A stretch of 64,000 nucleotides of DNA. Origin: CALKZN01 sp050633785. Lineage in GTDB: Bacteria > Pseudomonadota > Gammaproteobacteria > Arenicellales > Arenicellaceae. The stretch spans positions 23,748 through 87,747 of the forward strand of contig JBOEHE010000049.1 in NCBI GenBank assembly GCA_050633785.1. Direction: 5' to 3'. Position numbers and translations under genes: made by a program. Shown here piece after piece: positions 1-7,377 of this stretch (position 1 is the first letter of the stretch; each line of letters begins with the position of its first letter). The notes under the pieces were generated by a model. The model searched no databases. It was not told the origin of the DNA and saw only the letters and a program-made list of their open reading frames with translations.

Positions 1-940
1 CATTTGTTTCCACAGTGTAAATTTTATTTGTCGCAGGAACAGTCTTATCGAAATTGTCTTTGAGCCACGTTCCTTCCCCGTTCGCAGTCATCACACTCTT
101 AACAGTGTTGCCATCGGTGGCATGGTTATTTACCCCGTCATTAGTGATTTCTTCCCAAGCTGTTTTTACCATTACTGCTGACCTTGGAAACTCTTTTATG
201 CATGGTGAAAACTGATCGTCAGATGGCGGTGCCTGGCCAGCTGGTATATCGATTGCACAGGAAGCAATATCGTCTGATTGCGTTAAAACATGCTCAACAA
301 AGGATGGACTGAAAATTGTGAATCCTTGACCGAGCGTTTCTTCAGTGTTTTCATTGGAACCTGCCGCAACTGTCTGTCGTAACTTTTGAGTGAAGTTTTT
401 CGCTGTCAGTTGGCGCGCAAAATTCTTGGTTACACTATCGCCCATAACCCTTTTTGCTATTTCCTCCTTAGAATCATCACACCCGGGATCAGCGTCGCAC
501 CCATTAAGTTCGGCGTAAAAGAGCTTTAATTTTGTAAAAACTTCCGAGTCTTCCTTTTTAAATGCGCCTTCATACCAAGTATGCCAAATTGGCACATCGA
601 CCTTTTTACCATCGATTTCCAAAGGAATTGGCTTCAGCATGTCCTCAACAACTGACCACGCTGTGTCGCGTCGGTATTTTACAGATGTTTTTAACTTTTT
701 AAAAAGCTCTTGTGGGTCTTCATTGATTGGAACGTAATCTTCGCCGCGACCAATAAGCAGCCTCCCTTCTGGGGACGCCTCGCCCGCAAGCGGGTCAAGA
801 CCTTTAGCAGACAAAATTGCGAATTCGTTACTCGGGGTCTTTTCTATAACATCCTCAGCAACGTTTTCAGTCCTAGACTGATTACAACCTACTAAGCTAA
901 CAGAAATCGCTGTAATTAACATACAAATGAAACTCTTCAT
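1..940 (-). CDS. Putative lipoprotein, 3' end beyond window
   Basis: The frame stays open from an ATG at 940 to the window edge, giving at least 313 residues. The N-terminus is a lipoprotein signal with lipobox LVGC (Cys at about residue 19), so the product should be lipid-anchored in the envelope. An AAGGAG ribosome site sits 7 nt before the ATG, which fixes the start. The mature part is acidic, with Asp/Cys-rich stretches around residues 165-175 and 245-265. I recognise no family. It lies 24 bp after the protease gene on the same strand, so the two are probably co-transcribed. The stop codon lies outside the window. Confidence 0.8.
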   Translation of the reverse strand, partial: MKSFICMLITAISVSLVGCNQSRTENVAEDVIEKTPSNEFAILSAKGLDPLAGEASPEGRLLIGRGEDYVPINEDPQELFKKLKTSVKYRRDTAWSVVEDMLKPIPLEIDGKKVDVPIWHTWYEGAFKKEDSEVFTKLKLFYAELNGCDADPGCDDSKEEIAKRVMGDSVTKNFARQLTAKNFTQKLRQTVAAGSNENTEETLGQGFTIFSPSFVEHVLTQSDDIASCAIDIPAGQAPPSDDQFSPCIKEFPRSAVMVKTAWEEITNDGVNNHATDGNTVKSVMTANGEGTWLKDNFDKTVPATNKIYTVETN

Positions 941-964
941 TCTATTTCTCCTTTTAGTATTTAC

Positions 965-1825
965 TTATTGATCTGATGTTTGAACATTACACCAGCGCCT
1001 GATAACCGCGTTAAACTTCTCATCCAAACCTGTTCCAGAATTCGCTTCTATTCCCAAATCAACAGGAGTCTCACGAGCTTCATAGGCATGAATCCCTATA
1101 GCCACAGGAGGAGTCTCGTTATCATTCCAAAACCAAATTGGCGAGCCGCTTTGGCCCTTGCCAGTGTCACAATCGTGGAATATTCGATTATTACGCTTAG
1201 CTAATAATTTGCCTTCGTGTTGTAACTGACTTTTGTGCGAATCTGAATAAATAGGATAACCGGCCACATAAACTTGGGTTTGATTCGCCACCGCACTTGC
1301 GGCTTCTCCGTATGCGAACCAACCAAGGTCTTGTGCAAATGGCCGCTTAAGAAAGATTGCACCAATATCCCAATCTAAATTTTCAGTGTTCTTCCATTGC
1401 TCTGGGGATGAAAACGAAGTTGCAATTTCTGCACCATATGGGCTTTTTCTAAGGTTTCTGCCCGGCGTGACAGTAATAGACTTTGCCCAACCACCCATTT
1501 TTTCAAAGCTGTAGACACAATGCCCACAAGTCACCACGAGGTTAGGACTAGCGAACCACCCCGTTCCGTGGGTAACACCTCTATCTGACTCAATAGTTAA
1601 AGAACAAATAAGACGCGAAGGAATTTTTTGAGTGTTGTACACAATGTTTCGATTATCTGCCCCCCCGATAATGCTCTTAACTTTCCGCACTGTGGCTCTA
1701 ACGACCGCAACGCCGCGATCAACGGGGCTGAGGCTTCCCAAATAACCAGCCGAGTAATTAACTTGATCAGCCGTCGTCATGCTGGGAATGGTGAAATTTC
1801 CATTGTTCGATATCAACTTAATCAT
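965..1825 (-). CDS. V8/trypsin-like serine protease
   Basis: This 286-residue protein has the chymotrypsin-fold triad in the expected order: His102 in the TCGHCV motif, Asp153 in LDWDIGAI and Ser226 in GQSGSP. The spacing and the GTGWF strand before the His resemble Glu-specific V8-like endopeptidases (family S1B). There is no signal peptide. The first 70 or so residues could be a propeptide or pairing region, so the protein may act in the cytoplasm or leave by another route. It is followed 24 bp later by a lipoprotein gene and sits 275 bp beyond a relaxase gene on the same strand, so it may be cargo of a mobile region. The substrate is unknown. Confidence 0.85.
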   Translation of the reverse strand: MIKLISNNGNFTIPSMTTADQVNYSAGYLGSLSPVDRGVAVVRATVRKVKSIIGGADNRNIVYNTQKIPSRLICSLTIESDRGVTHGTGWFASPNLVVTCGHCVYSFEKMGGWAKSITVTPGRNLRKSPYGAEIATSFSSPEQWKNTENLDWDIGAIFLKRPFAQDLGWFAYGEAASAVANQTQVYVAGYPIYSDSHKSQLQHEGKLLAKRNNRIFHDCDTGKGQSGSPIWFWNDNETPPVAIGIHAYEARETPVDLGIEANSGTGLDEKFNAVIRRWCNVQTSDQ

Positions 1826-2100
1826 GTCTATCGTTCCAATAATCTCCTAAGTTCCTCTTCAGCTTACTTTTATTACAGTACGCTTCAATTTAAAGTCTAT
1901 TTAAAAACGGAAGTGGGATAAATGCACATTCAAATAATTCCAAAACTAGGTCGATAGATTAGTTTTTCTTGTCTAAACGGTGACGTTAATTACTCGACGC
2001 CTTGAAAATAATCCTGTTTGATCTATGCAAATAACTAGAATGAGTATACTACGAACATTTATGAAATTCATCTAAACTGGATTTTATCTAGAAGTCCCCT

Positions 2101-3387
2101 TCAACGTTCTCGCGAAGGGCTATTCTCATGGTTTTTGCCAATTCTTTCTACTCGGCCAAACACATTACGTTTGCCTTTGTTGATTTTTTTATATTGATCT
2201 AAGTCAAAATTAAATATTTTGCTATTGTCTCGCTCATAACTTTTTAACCGTTCTATGCGCCGCCCAAGTGACTGGCGTTGTTCCAAGTGCGTAAAAACAA
2301 GTGTATCTTTTGCCTGCTCGTCACGGCGTTTCGCGGCTTCCATTTCCTGTTGGTTTTGCTGTTTGATCTTGTGACATTTGCCAGTGACAAAATCCAATAA
2401 GCCTTTCAACCCTTTATTGAATCGAGCTTGCCATTGTTGCGTTTCTATTTCCCAACGTTCTTGCTGCATCATTTTGAGTGTTTCACGTTCACGGCGCTGT
2501 GTTTTGACCATCAATCTAAGCTGATTAGTGAGTAAATCTGTACGAGATTGAATTACATTTTTTTGTTGATCTTGTAATTCCTGTAGCTGGACTGTCATAA
2601 CCTTGGCAACGTGTGTACGTGTTTCTTCAACTGAACGCAGCTTGTTCTCATCACCTAATCTCGCACGAATATCTTGCGTGTGAACACCAAGCCATTTCTT
2701 ACCAAGTGAAAAGATTTCGCATTTATGGTCGAGCACAACAAACCCACGCCGATCACCTCTGGCGAGTTGGTAACCGCGCTCTTTTAATTCGGCTTCAAAG
2801 CTCGTTTTGTGGTGACTAAGCGCCCAGCAGTTTTGTAAATCAGCTTTGATCTGACGAGGGACCTTACCGATACGTTTTGCTTGTTGCCATTGCGCTAATG
2901 TGAATTTATGAGGATCACGTTTGCGTTTATCTAGCAAACCTTCGGGCATTTTCCAGCCATGTTGTAAAAATAGTTCGCGGCTGAGTTCTTGCAGCTTAGG
3001 CCAGTCTTTATAAATGTTAATGGCTTTCATTTGCCGCGTATCAATACGCGACCAAACTACATGCGCGTGTCGTCTGCCGTTCTTTTCATGAAACACGACA
3101 GCGCGGGCTTGATCTGTAAGCCCCAGTTCTTTTTCAGCCTTGGCAATCGCTTTTAGAAAATCCTCAGTAGATACATTTTCATTAGCAGGTGGGTTAACGC
3201 TTAGAGAGTACAAATATTTTTTAGCGCGCGTGGCTTTACTCGTCAGATGAACTTCTTTAAGAGCAGATACAAAATCATCTGACATAAAGCCACGAATTTC
3301 ATGCACCTCAACATGCTCGTTTTCATCCTTCAACAGATGCAGAGCCAAATCACGCCCACCGCCTCGTTGATTGCCTTTTAAGATCAA
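2101..3387 (-). CDS. Relaxase / mobilization nuclease (MobA/VirD2-like)
   Basis: This 428-residue protein carries the relaxase domain in its first 200 residues. The metal-binding triad is visible as His100 followed by His107-x-His109 (RRHAHV), and Tyr58 or Tyr60 is a candidate catalytic tyrosine. Relaxases nick DNA at oriT and stay covalently attached during conjugative transfer. The C-terminal half (from about residue 250) is rich in Gln, Glu and Arg and likely forms long coiled coils. It begins 3 bp after the mobC stop on the same strand. No type IV secretion genes are in view, so it would need a helper system. The family assignment is strong; whether the element is still mobile is unknown. 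Confidence 0.85.
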   Translation of the reverse strand: MILKGNQRGGGRDLALHLLKDENEHVEVHEIRGFMSDDFVSALKEVHLTSKATRAKKYLYSLSVNPPANENVSTEDFLKAIAKAEKELGLTDQARAVVFHEKNGRRHAHVVWSRIDTRQMKAINIYKDWPKLQELSRELFLQHGWKMPEGLLDKRKRDPHKFTLAQWQQAKRIGKVPRQIKADLQNCWALSHHKTSFEAELKERGYQLARGDRRGFVVLDHKCEIFSLGKKWLGVHTQDIRARLGDENKLRSVEETRTHVAKVMTVQLQELQDQQKNVIQSRTDLLTNQLRLMVKTQRRERETLKMMQQERWEIETQQWQARFNKGLKGLLDFVTGKCHKIKQQNQQEMEAAKRRDEQAKDTLVFTHLEQRQSLGRRIERLKSYERDNSKIFNFDLDQYKKINKGKRNVFGRVERIGKNHENSPSRER

Positions 3388-3390
3388 GCC

Positions 3391-3819
3391 TTAATCACCA
3401 AGCAAATAATTACGCACTGCGATCATGGCGGCACAGGCTTCTTGAATTTGCTCTAGCGTTTCATCGTCAAAATCCAGTGTTCCCATGTTGGCATGACGAG
3501 CTAGTTGGTTAAGATTTGATGCAATGCGCTGATCACCAAACAGAGCCATAACCAAAGCGAGGTTTTTATCGCCAATTTTGGGCTGTCGTACTTTAGAGCG
3601 TTTTTTTCGCTTTCGGGCTTTTGAGCCAAGCAATTGCTCACGTAAAAACCTGCCAAGCGGCATTTTACCCGCTATGGTTTCTAACTCTGCGCGTTCATCA
3701 TCAGTTAACCGTACACAAAAAGGTTTTGTTTCTGGTTTCTTATTGCGCTTCGCCTTGGATAAAGAAACCGCACTAAAGGATGAAGAAAGTCGTGGTTTTG
3801 CCACTTGCCTCGACCTCAT
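3391..3819 (-). CDS. mobC: MobC-like relaxosome accessory protein
   Basis: This 142-residue basic protein has an N-terminal Lys/Arg-rich tail and a ribbon-helix-helix-like segment (LTDDERAELETIAG, residues 39-52). It ends in the MobC signature: SNLNQLARHAN, then a stretch of regularly spaced Glu/Ala residues ending in RNYLL. MobC-type proteins bind oriT and help the relaxase open the strands. The gene lies directly upstream of the relaxase with a 3-bp gap. Its ATG overlaps the stop of a 41-codon ORF (ATGA). A long inverted repeat lies about 110 bp upstream and could be the target site. Confidence 0.8.
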   Translation of the reverse strand: MRSRQVAKPRLSSSFSAVSLSKAKRNKKPETKPFCVRLTDDERAELETIAGKMPLGRFLREQLLGSKARKRKKRSKVRQPKIGDKNLALVMALFGDQRIASNLNQLARHANMGTLDFDDETLEQIQEACAAMIAVRNYLLGD

Positions 3820-3941
3820 GGCTCCATCTCCTTAAACTCAGGAAACTCCGTTTCTAAATACTCATTCCACCGTGCTAATTCATCAAATAATTGGTTCGAG
3901 GTTTTTTCCGAAACCTCCACCAACAAAAGGCAAAAGAGCAT
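3816..3941 (-). CDS. Small ORF coupled to mobC
   Basis: A 41-codon frame starts with ATG at 3941 and stops with a TGA that overlaps the mobC start as ATGA. This arrangement is typical of translationally coupled genes. The acidic product ends in a Glu/Phe/Pro-rich tail (LETEFPEFKEMEP). No clear ribosome site is seen, and the start lies inside the arm of a long inverted repeat. A GTG two codons further upstream is an alternative start. It could be a leader peptide or the decayed end of a larger gene. The function is unknown. Confidence 0.35.
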   Translation of the reverse strand: MLFCLLLVEVSEKTSNQLFDELARWNEYLETEFPEFKEMEP

Positions 3942-3977
3942 AACCACTTATAATTCATAATGGTTATGCTTTTTGCC
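3929..3977. repeat. Long imperfect inverted repeat upstream of mob genes
   Basis: The left arm (3929-3946) and right arm (3961-3977) are complementary over 17 bases apart from one extra base: the core AGCATAACCA pairs with TGGTTATGCT and the outer part GGCAAAA pairs with TTTTTGCC. It lies directly upstream of the mobC-relaxase operon, where oriT and MobC-binding sites usually occur. The T run after the right arm also allows reading it as a + strand terminator. No nic consensus is recognised. Confidence 0.6.
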
Positions 3978-4340
3978 ATAATTGGAACAGCTTTCAAAAT
4001 AATACCATCGCATTGACGAAAACTCTTATCCAAAATATCTGGTTTCATTACCAATACCTACAGCCCCAAATGGCATTACTATCAATAGCTGTATAGAAGA
4101 TTTATGACGCACCAAAATATTTGGCCAGGCATCACTCAATAAAATAAGAAGGTCTAATGTCTGAAATAGACACAAGTACGTTTTTTTCAATTAAAACAAC
4201 AAATCCAGTCCACCACCCTGCTCTTTGTTCAAAGAGACTGAGCTAAAAATCGATTAATTCAATCAAATAGCAAGATTAGGTATGGAAGATTAAGTTACCG
4301 GCGAATTACAATGGTTGATTTAGATTAAGGGAATAAAAGT
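3978..4340. other. Gene-free interval between mob region and lipoprotein gene
   Basis: No frame with plausible start, ribosome site and composition is seen on either strand. The stretch is AT-rich and presumably carries the promoter of the downstream lipoprotein gene. A weak ribosome site (AAGGGA) precedes that gene's ATG. No tRNA end or attachment site is recognisable here. Confidence 0.5.
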
Positions 4341-4838
4341 ATGAGTAAAGCTGTGTTTTTTAAACAAAGCCGATTAGCATTGGCAGGCATATCCATCGTT
4401 TTTCTATTGGCTGCCTGCGGTGGTGGCAGCAGTTCAAGTGACAGCTCTGAAAATCAAGCTGACACACCAGCTGCTGCAGACTCAGGTAACTCAGCTACAG
4501 AAAACCTGAATAAAGCGATAACAGGGGAATGGAAAGCAATACTTTTTGTTCCTGACCGCAATTCCGGCCCTGACAAACAAGTTCCATTTCAATTTACTGT
4601 TTTTAGCAACGGAACTATTCAATTTCGTGGCTCTCCTGTCAGTGGAGGGACATGTTCTGGAACGATTGGGAAAGCCTTAAATACAAAGAGTTCTGGAGAG
4701 ATCCAGTTCAGTGTAGGCGAGGATTGTTTTGGTTCCGATGATTTCATTCCGACCTTTAATCCAAACACCGATCAAATAACAGGATTCGTGCATGGTTTTG
4801 GCGGCCTGGTTGATACTTTTATAGCAACAAGAGCTTAA
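4341..4838 (+). CDS. Small lipoprotein of unknown function
   Basis: This 165-residue protein has a lipoprotein signal (hydrophobic stretch residues 11-25, lipobox LLAAC, Cys at 26). A Gly/Ser/Asp-rich linker to about residue 55 follows, then a compact beta-rich domain starting GEWKA. Two Cys (in GGTCSG and GEDCFG) may form a disulfide. The domain resembles small lipocalin-like or META-like lipoproteins in outline only, and I assign no family. An AAGGGA site lies about 10 nt before the ATG. The gene stands alone. Confidence 0.7.
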   Translation: MSKAVFFKQSRLALAGISIVFLLAACGGGSSSSDSSENQADTPAAADSGNSATENLNKAITGEWKAILFVPDRNSGPDKQVPFQFTVFSNGTIQFRGSPVSGGTCSGTIGKALNTKSSGEIQFSVGEDCFGSDDFIPTFNPNTDQITGFVHGFGGLVDTFIATRA

Positions 4839-5124
4839 AATTTGACCTTAACAGTTATCTGATTTTCGTGGACTTTATGTTCGGTGTATCTTTGGGTCTT
4901 GCTGAACATTGATTCCAGTTTAAACTGAACATCCATTGTCTGGAATGGGTGTTCAAGTTGTCTGAAAACTGCCTAAGTATTGTTTTTATCCTGTAACTCT
5001 TTTTTGTGAGGTCAGCATCATGGCCATTGCTCTTGTAAAGTAGTTGAGAACCAAGTGTACAGATCCGTTAGTTTATATCTTCGGAACACATTTTGTAGTA
5101 AAGTAATTTACCAATGAAAATCAC

Positions 5125-5502
5125 ATGGACCGCAATCAAATGGCTAACTTAAGCAACTGCAGGCTGTTCTGTTTTAAAGTATGTTCTTTGTTGATCGTTA
5201 ACTTACTACTTTCCACTATGGCGTATGCAAAATGTGTACCTTATTTTGCTGAGTCGCTGAATGGCGATGGTGGCTTTCGATTTATGCATGATGTCAATAA
5301 CTTTAAAGCTATTTCAAGTGGACAACGTTTTGACGGTGAGATTTGCGATCGAAACTCCATTAAGATCGAATTGGCAAAACGAGATCTGGGCACAACAATC
5401 AGATTCCACATCAATGGAAAACGCTATGACTTTTCAAGCGGTCAATCAGGGGACAAAAGCGCCAACAATTGGTATCGTAAGTATTATGACGTGAAATTAT
5501 AG
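5125..5502 (+). CDS. Small secreted protein of unknown function
   Basis: This 125-residue protein has a Sec signal peptide (hydrophobic residues about 20-33, predicted cleavage after AYA). The mature domain is about 90 residues with two Cys (in KCVPYF and EICDRN) and a basic C-terminus rich in Tyr and Lys. The ATG at 5143 (MANLSN) is an equally possible start because no good ribosome site precedes either. I recognise no family. It sits beside a gene-free kilobase full of hairpins, so the region may be accessory. Confidence 0.6.
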   Translation: MDRNQMANLSNCRLFCFKVCSLLIVNLLLSTMAYAKCVPYFAESLNGDGGFRFMHDVNNFKAISSGQRFDGEICDRNSIKIELAKRDLGTTIRFHINGKRYDFSSGQSGDKSANNWYRKYYDVKL

Positions 5503-5522
5503 TTATTGAGGAGTTGCTGGAA

Positions 5523-5603
5523 ATGCCGTTCTCAGTCTTGAGAATGCGCATAATAGCAACCCTTGAAGTGATTACTGGTGAAGTTGTTACTGAAGGATGT
5601 TAG
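5523..5603 (+). CDS. Possible 26-codon ORF
   Basis: An ATG at 5523 is preceded by a good ribosome site (GAGGAG, 9 nt spacing) 20 bp after the upstream gene. It opens a 26-codon frame ending at TAG 5603. The stop lies inside a small hairpin (5583-5610). The peptide has no recognisable signal or domain. The ribosome site is the only positive evidence. Confidence 0.25.
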   Translation: MPFSVLRMRIIATLEVITGEVVTEGC

Positions 5604-5610
5604 TAACAAC
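5583..5610 (+). terminator. Probable weak terminator hairpin
   Basis: Nine-bp arms (GTTGTTACT and AGTAACAAC) flank a 10-nt loop, followed by an AT-rich stretch rather than a clean T run. It would end transcripts from the secreted-protein gene upstream. Confidence 0.4.
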
Positions 5611-5716
5611 TAACGTTTTAAATTATTATACTTTAGAACTATATCTAAGGAACCAATGCGGCATTACAATGGTCTCATCAAAGTCAAAACAACAAGTTTG
5701 ACACCATAGCTTTAAC

Positions 5717-5787
5717 GCCTTGCTGCTAAAACACCCTCACGACTAACCCTCGTATCCCCCACACTCCAAAGATTTTAGCAGCAAGGC
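5717..5787 (+). ncRNA. Structured hairpin element, copy 1 of 2
   Basis: A perfect 15-bp stem (5717-5731 with 5773-5787) encloses a 41-nt apical region. That region contains a small inner hairpin (ACGA/TCGT closing the loop CTAACCC) and the conserved string ATCCCC-CACACTC. A second copy about 400 bp downstream keeps the same loop but has compensatory changes in both stems. Conservation of structure over sequence suggests a functional RNA or a single-stranded DNA site. The strand is inferred from the T-rich 3' flank of copy 2. No known RNA family is recognised. Confidence 0.5.
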
Positions 5788-6006
5788 TCTTTGGCCTCCC
5801 TTTGAGCAATCACACACCAGCCTGTCTTACCAAAACCTCTGAGTATTCAAGTGGTATGGTTTCCGTGTCATTTATTCCAAAATAGTAGATGACCGCTGTA
5901 GCACAGGCTTTGACCCTTTGAACCTTGGATACAAACCCTGATTAACAGCAAAACCAGATTCATAATGCGAGAACTGTTCCATTATTTTTATCATAATAAA
6001 TCGATA

Positions 6007-6074
6007 TGACATGAGGTTTATCCGCTAAATTCGTATCTCATACTTTAGTATGATATGAATGACTTCTCATGTCA
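6007..6074. repeat. Nested inverted repeat
   Basis: Outer arms TGACATGAG (6007-6015) and CTCATGTCA (6066-6074) enclose an inner palindrome, TCATACT (6038-6044) with AGTATGA (6047-6053). It lies between the two copies of the conserved-loop hairpin but shares no sequence with them. It may be a regulatory site or part of a structured transcript. Confidence 0.5.
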
Positions 6075-6118
6075 GCCATAATGACTCTCCGGTAACACCT
6101 TATTTTTTAACAAGTTTT

Positions 6119-6194
6119 AAAACCTTGTCGCTAACACCCCTACTACTAACCCTAGTATCCCCACACTCTTGATTTTGGCGACAAGGTTTTTTTT
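6119..6194 (+). ncRNA. Structured hairpin element, copy 2 of 2
   Basis: A 13-bp perfect stem (6119-6131 with 6178-6190), extended by a G-U and two A-U pairs, encloses a loop matching copy 1: CACCC, an inner hairpin ACTA/TAGT around CTAACCC, then ATCCCCACACTC. A T tract (6187-6194) follows, so this copy could also terminate transcription on the + strand. Relative to copy 1, two outer pairs swap (C-G to T-A, T-A to C-G) and one inner pair swaps (G-C to T-A). Confidence 0.5.
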
Positions 6195-6294
6195 ACCCCA
6201 AGAATACCTCCTCGTACTCGATAAAAGTATCTGTAGATTAAGCTATAGGCATGAATCCTTCGTACCTATTTTTTCTTTTCATAACCGACATATC

Positions 6295-6317
6295 AATTGA
6301 TTAAAATTTAATCAATT
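6295..6317. repeat. Perfect AT-rich palindrome
   Basis: Arms AATTGATTAAA and TTTAATCAATT (11 bp) are separated by a single A. The site is AT-rich, lies 35 bp before a pair of DnaA boxes and is not inside any gene. It could be an operator for a regulator that binds TTAATCAA-type sites or an easily melted segment. Confidence 0.5.
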
Positions 6318-6352
6318 TGACTACAGCCAATTACCTGCTATGTGTTTTTATT

Positions 6353-6373
6353 TTATTCACAAAGTTATCCACA
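6353..6373 (+). other. Two tandem DnaA boxes
   Basis: TTATTCACA (6353-6361) and TTATCCACA (6365-6373) both match the DnaA box consensus TTATNCACA perfectly, in the same orientation and 3 nt apart. A degenerate inverted copy lies in GGATAA at 6382-6387. No dnaA, gidA or replication initiator gene is nearby. The sites could belong to an element origin, a DnaA-controlled promoter or a titration site. Confidence 0.5.
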
Positions 6374-6394
6374 AGAAAACTGGATAACTTTTTT
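6361..6394 (+). terminator. Intrinsic terminator overlapping DnaA box
   Basis: A 10-bp stem (AAAGTTATCC with GGATAACTTT) with an 11-nt loop is followed by six T (6389-6394). It would stop + strand transcription entering from the gene-free region, facing the convergent DUF4386 gene. Confidence 0.6.
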
Positions 6395-6502
6395 ATACTT
6401 AATCGAAAAACACAAGCCAGCAGCTGGGTTCTTGGGGGTTATTGATCGTTAGCGGCACTATCACGGCTTAAGTTTTCCCCAGACTTATTAGAATGTGATT
6501 AA

Positions 6503-7168
6503 TTATGTTGACGCAGTAGCAGATGTTTTATCCTGTAATAAAACAAACCCCAGGCAAATAAACCAGGGAATCTGCCCCAAACCGAAAATGGCGGTAAAAT
6601 CTTCTAAAGCAGGAACAATGGTGATAACTCCAGCCACACCCACTACCAGACCGAGATAACACGCTGTTTTTGGAAATTGTCTTTGTTGCAAAGCAGTCCA
6701 ACTTATCAGCAATGACCAGACTCCTCCGATAATTTCAGTACCGCCACCAAGTCCTTCGAATACAATTTGTACAGTCAACCAGACTGAAGATGCTTGAGCT
6801 GAATCGTTCTCGAAAAGCTCTATTACTGTGTCCATACCAATGATGTAAATCATCCCGGCAGCAATAACGACACCACACCAGATAAACCCCAGAACAGCCG
6901 TCGTCAACATTAAGGCTGGCGCCTCAACTTTCATTCTTTCATAGAGTGCTTGCACCAGAACAATCAGGCTGAAGCCACCAACAACATAAAGAAACAACAT
7001 CGTTATATAGGTGACAAGCTCATTCTCTGCTAGAAAAGCAACTTTCTCGACTGGATCAAGCGGCCCACCTGGATTCAACACCATAAAAAACACGGCAAAA
7101 CCAACCAGATATGTTGTTGCCATTATCAGGGCAGCAATGCCACCTATTCTCTGCACACTATTCATCAT
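6503..7168 (-). CDS. DUF4386 family integral membrane protein
   Basis: The 221-residue product has about six hydrophobic segments. It starts with the DUF4386 pattern (RIGGIAALIMATTYLVGF) and has the family's loop with an acidic segment after the second helix (VEKVAFLAENE). The length fits the family, whose function is unknown. A second ATG at 7165 is better spaced from the GGAG ribosome site. It stands alone, with its own promoter presumably upstream of 7200. Confidence 0.75.
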   Translation of the reverse strand: MMNSVQRIGGIAALIMATTYLVGFAVFFMVLNPGGPLDPVEKVAFLAENELVTYITMLFLYVVGGFSLIVLVQALYERMKVEAPALMLTTAVLGFIWCGVVIAAGMIYIIGMDTVIELFENDSAQASSVWLTVQIVFEGLGGGTEIIGGVWSLLISWTALQQRQFPKTACYLGLVVGVAGVITIVPALEDFTAIFGLGQIPWFICLGFVLLQDKTSATAST

Positions 7169-7377
7169 CGACTCCAGTCTATATGTAGATTTATAGTTTC
7201 GTAAAATGCCAGTTCAACAACACTCACCTTGCTGCTATCCCCTTTCAGATTTTAGCTGGCTAAAAATGCAGTATAAATGCCCAATCTTGCTTTTTATGTA
7301 TAGACTTTGTAACCCCTTTGCTGACCAAGGTGCGCACCATTATCATACCCTGTTATCTGGACTTAGCATTAAGCAAG

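Noticed and set aside
5717..6194. Integron attC sites
   Set aside because: The hairpins lack paired RYYYAAC/GTTRRRY core sites and extrahelical bases in the expected places, and no cassette arrangement or integrase is seen.
6353..6373. Chromosomal oriC
   Set aside because: Only two DnaA boxes are present and neither dnaA, dnaN, gidA nor parAB lies near; a local element function is more likely.
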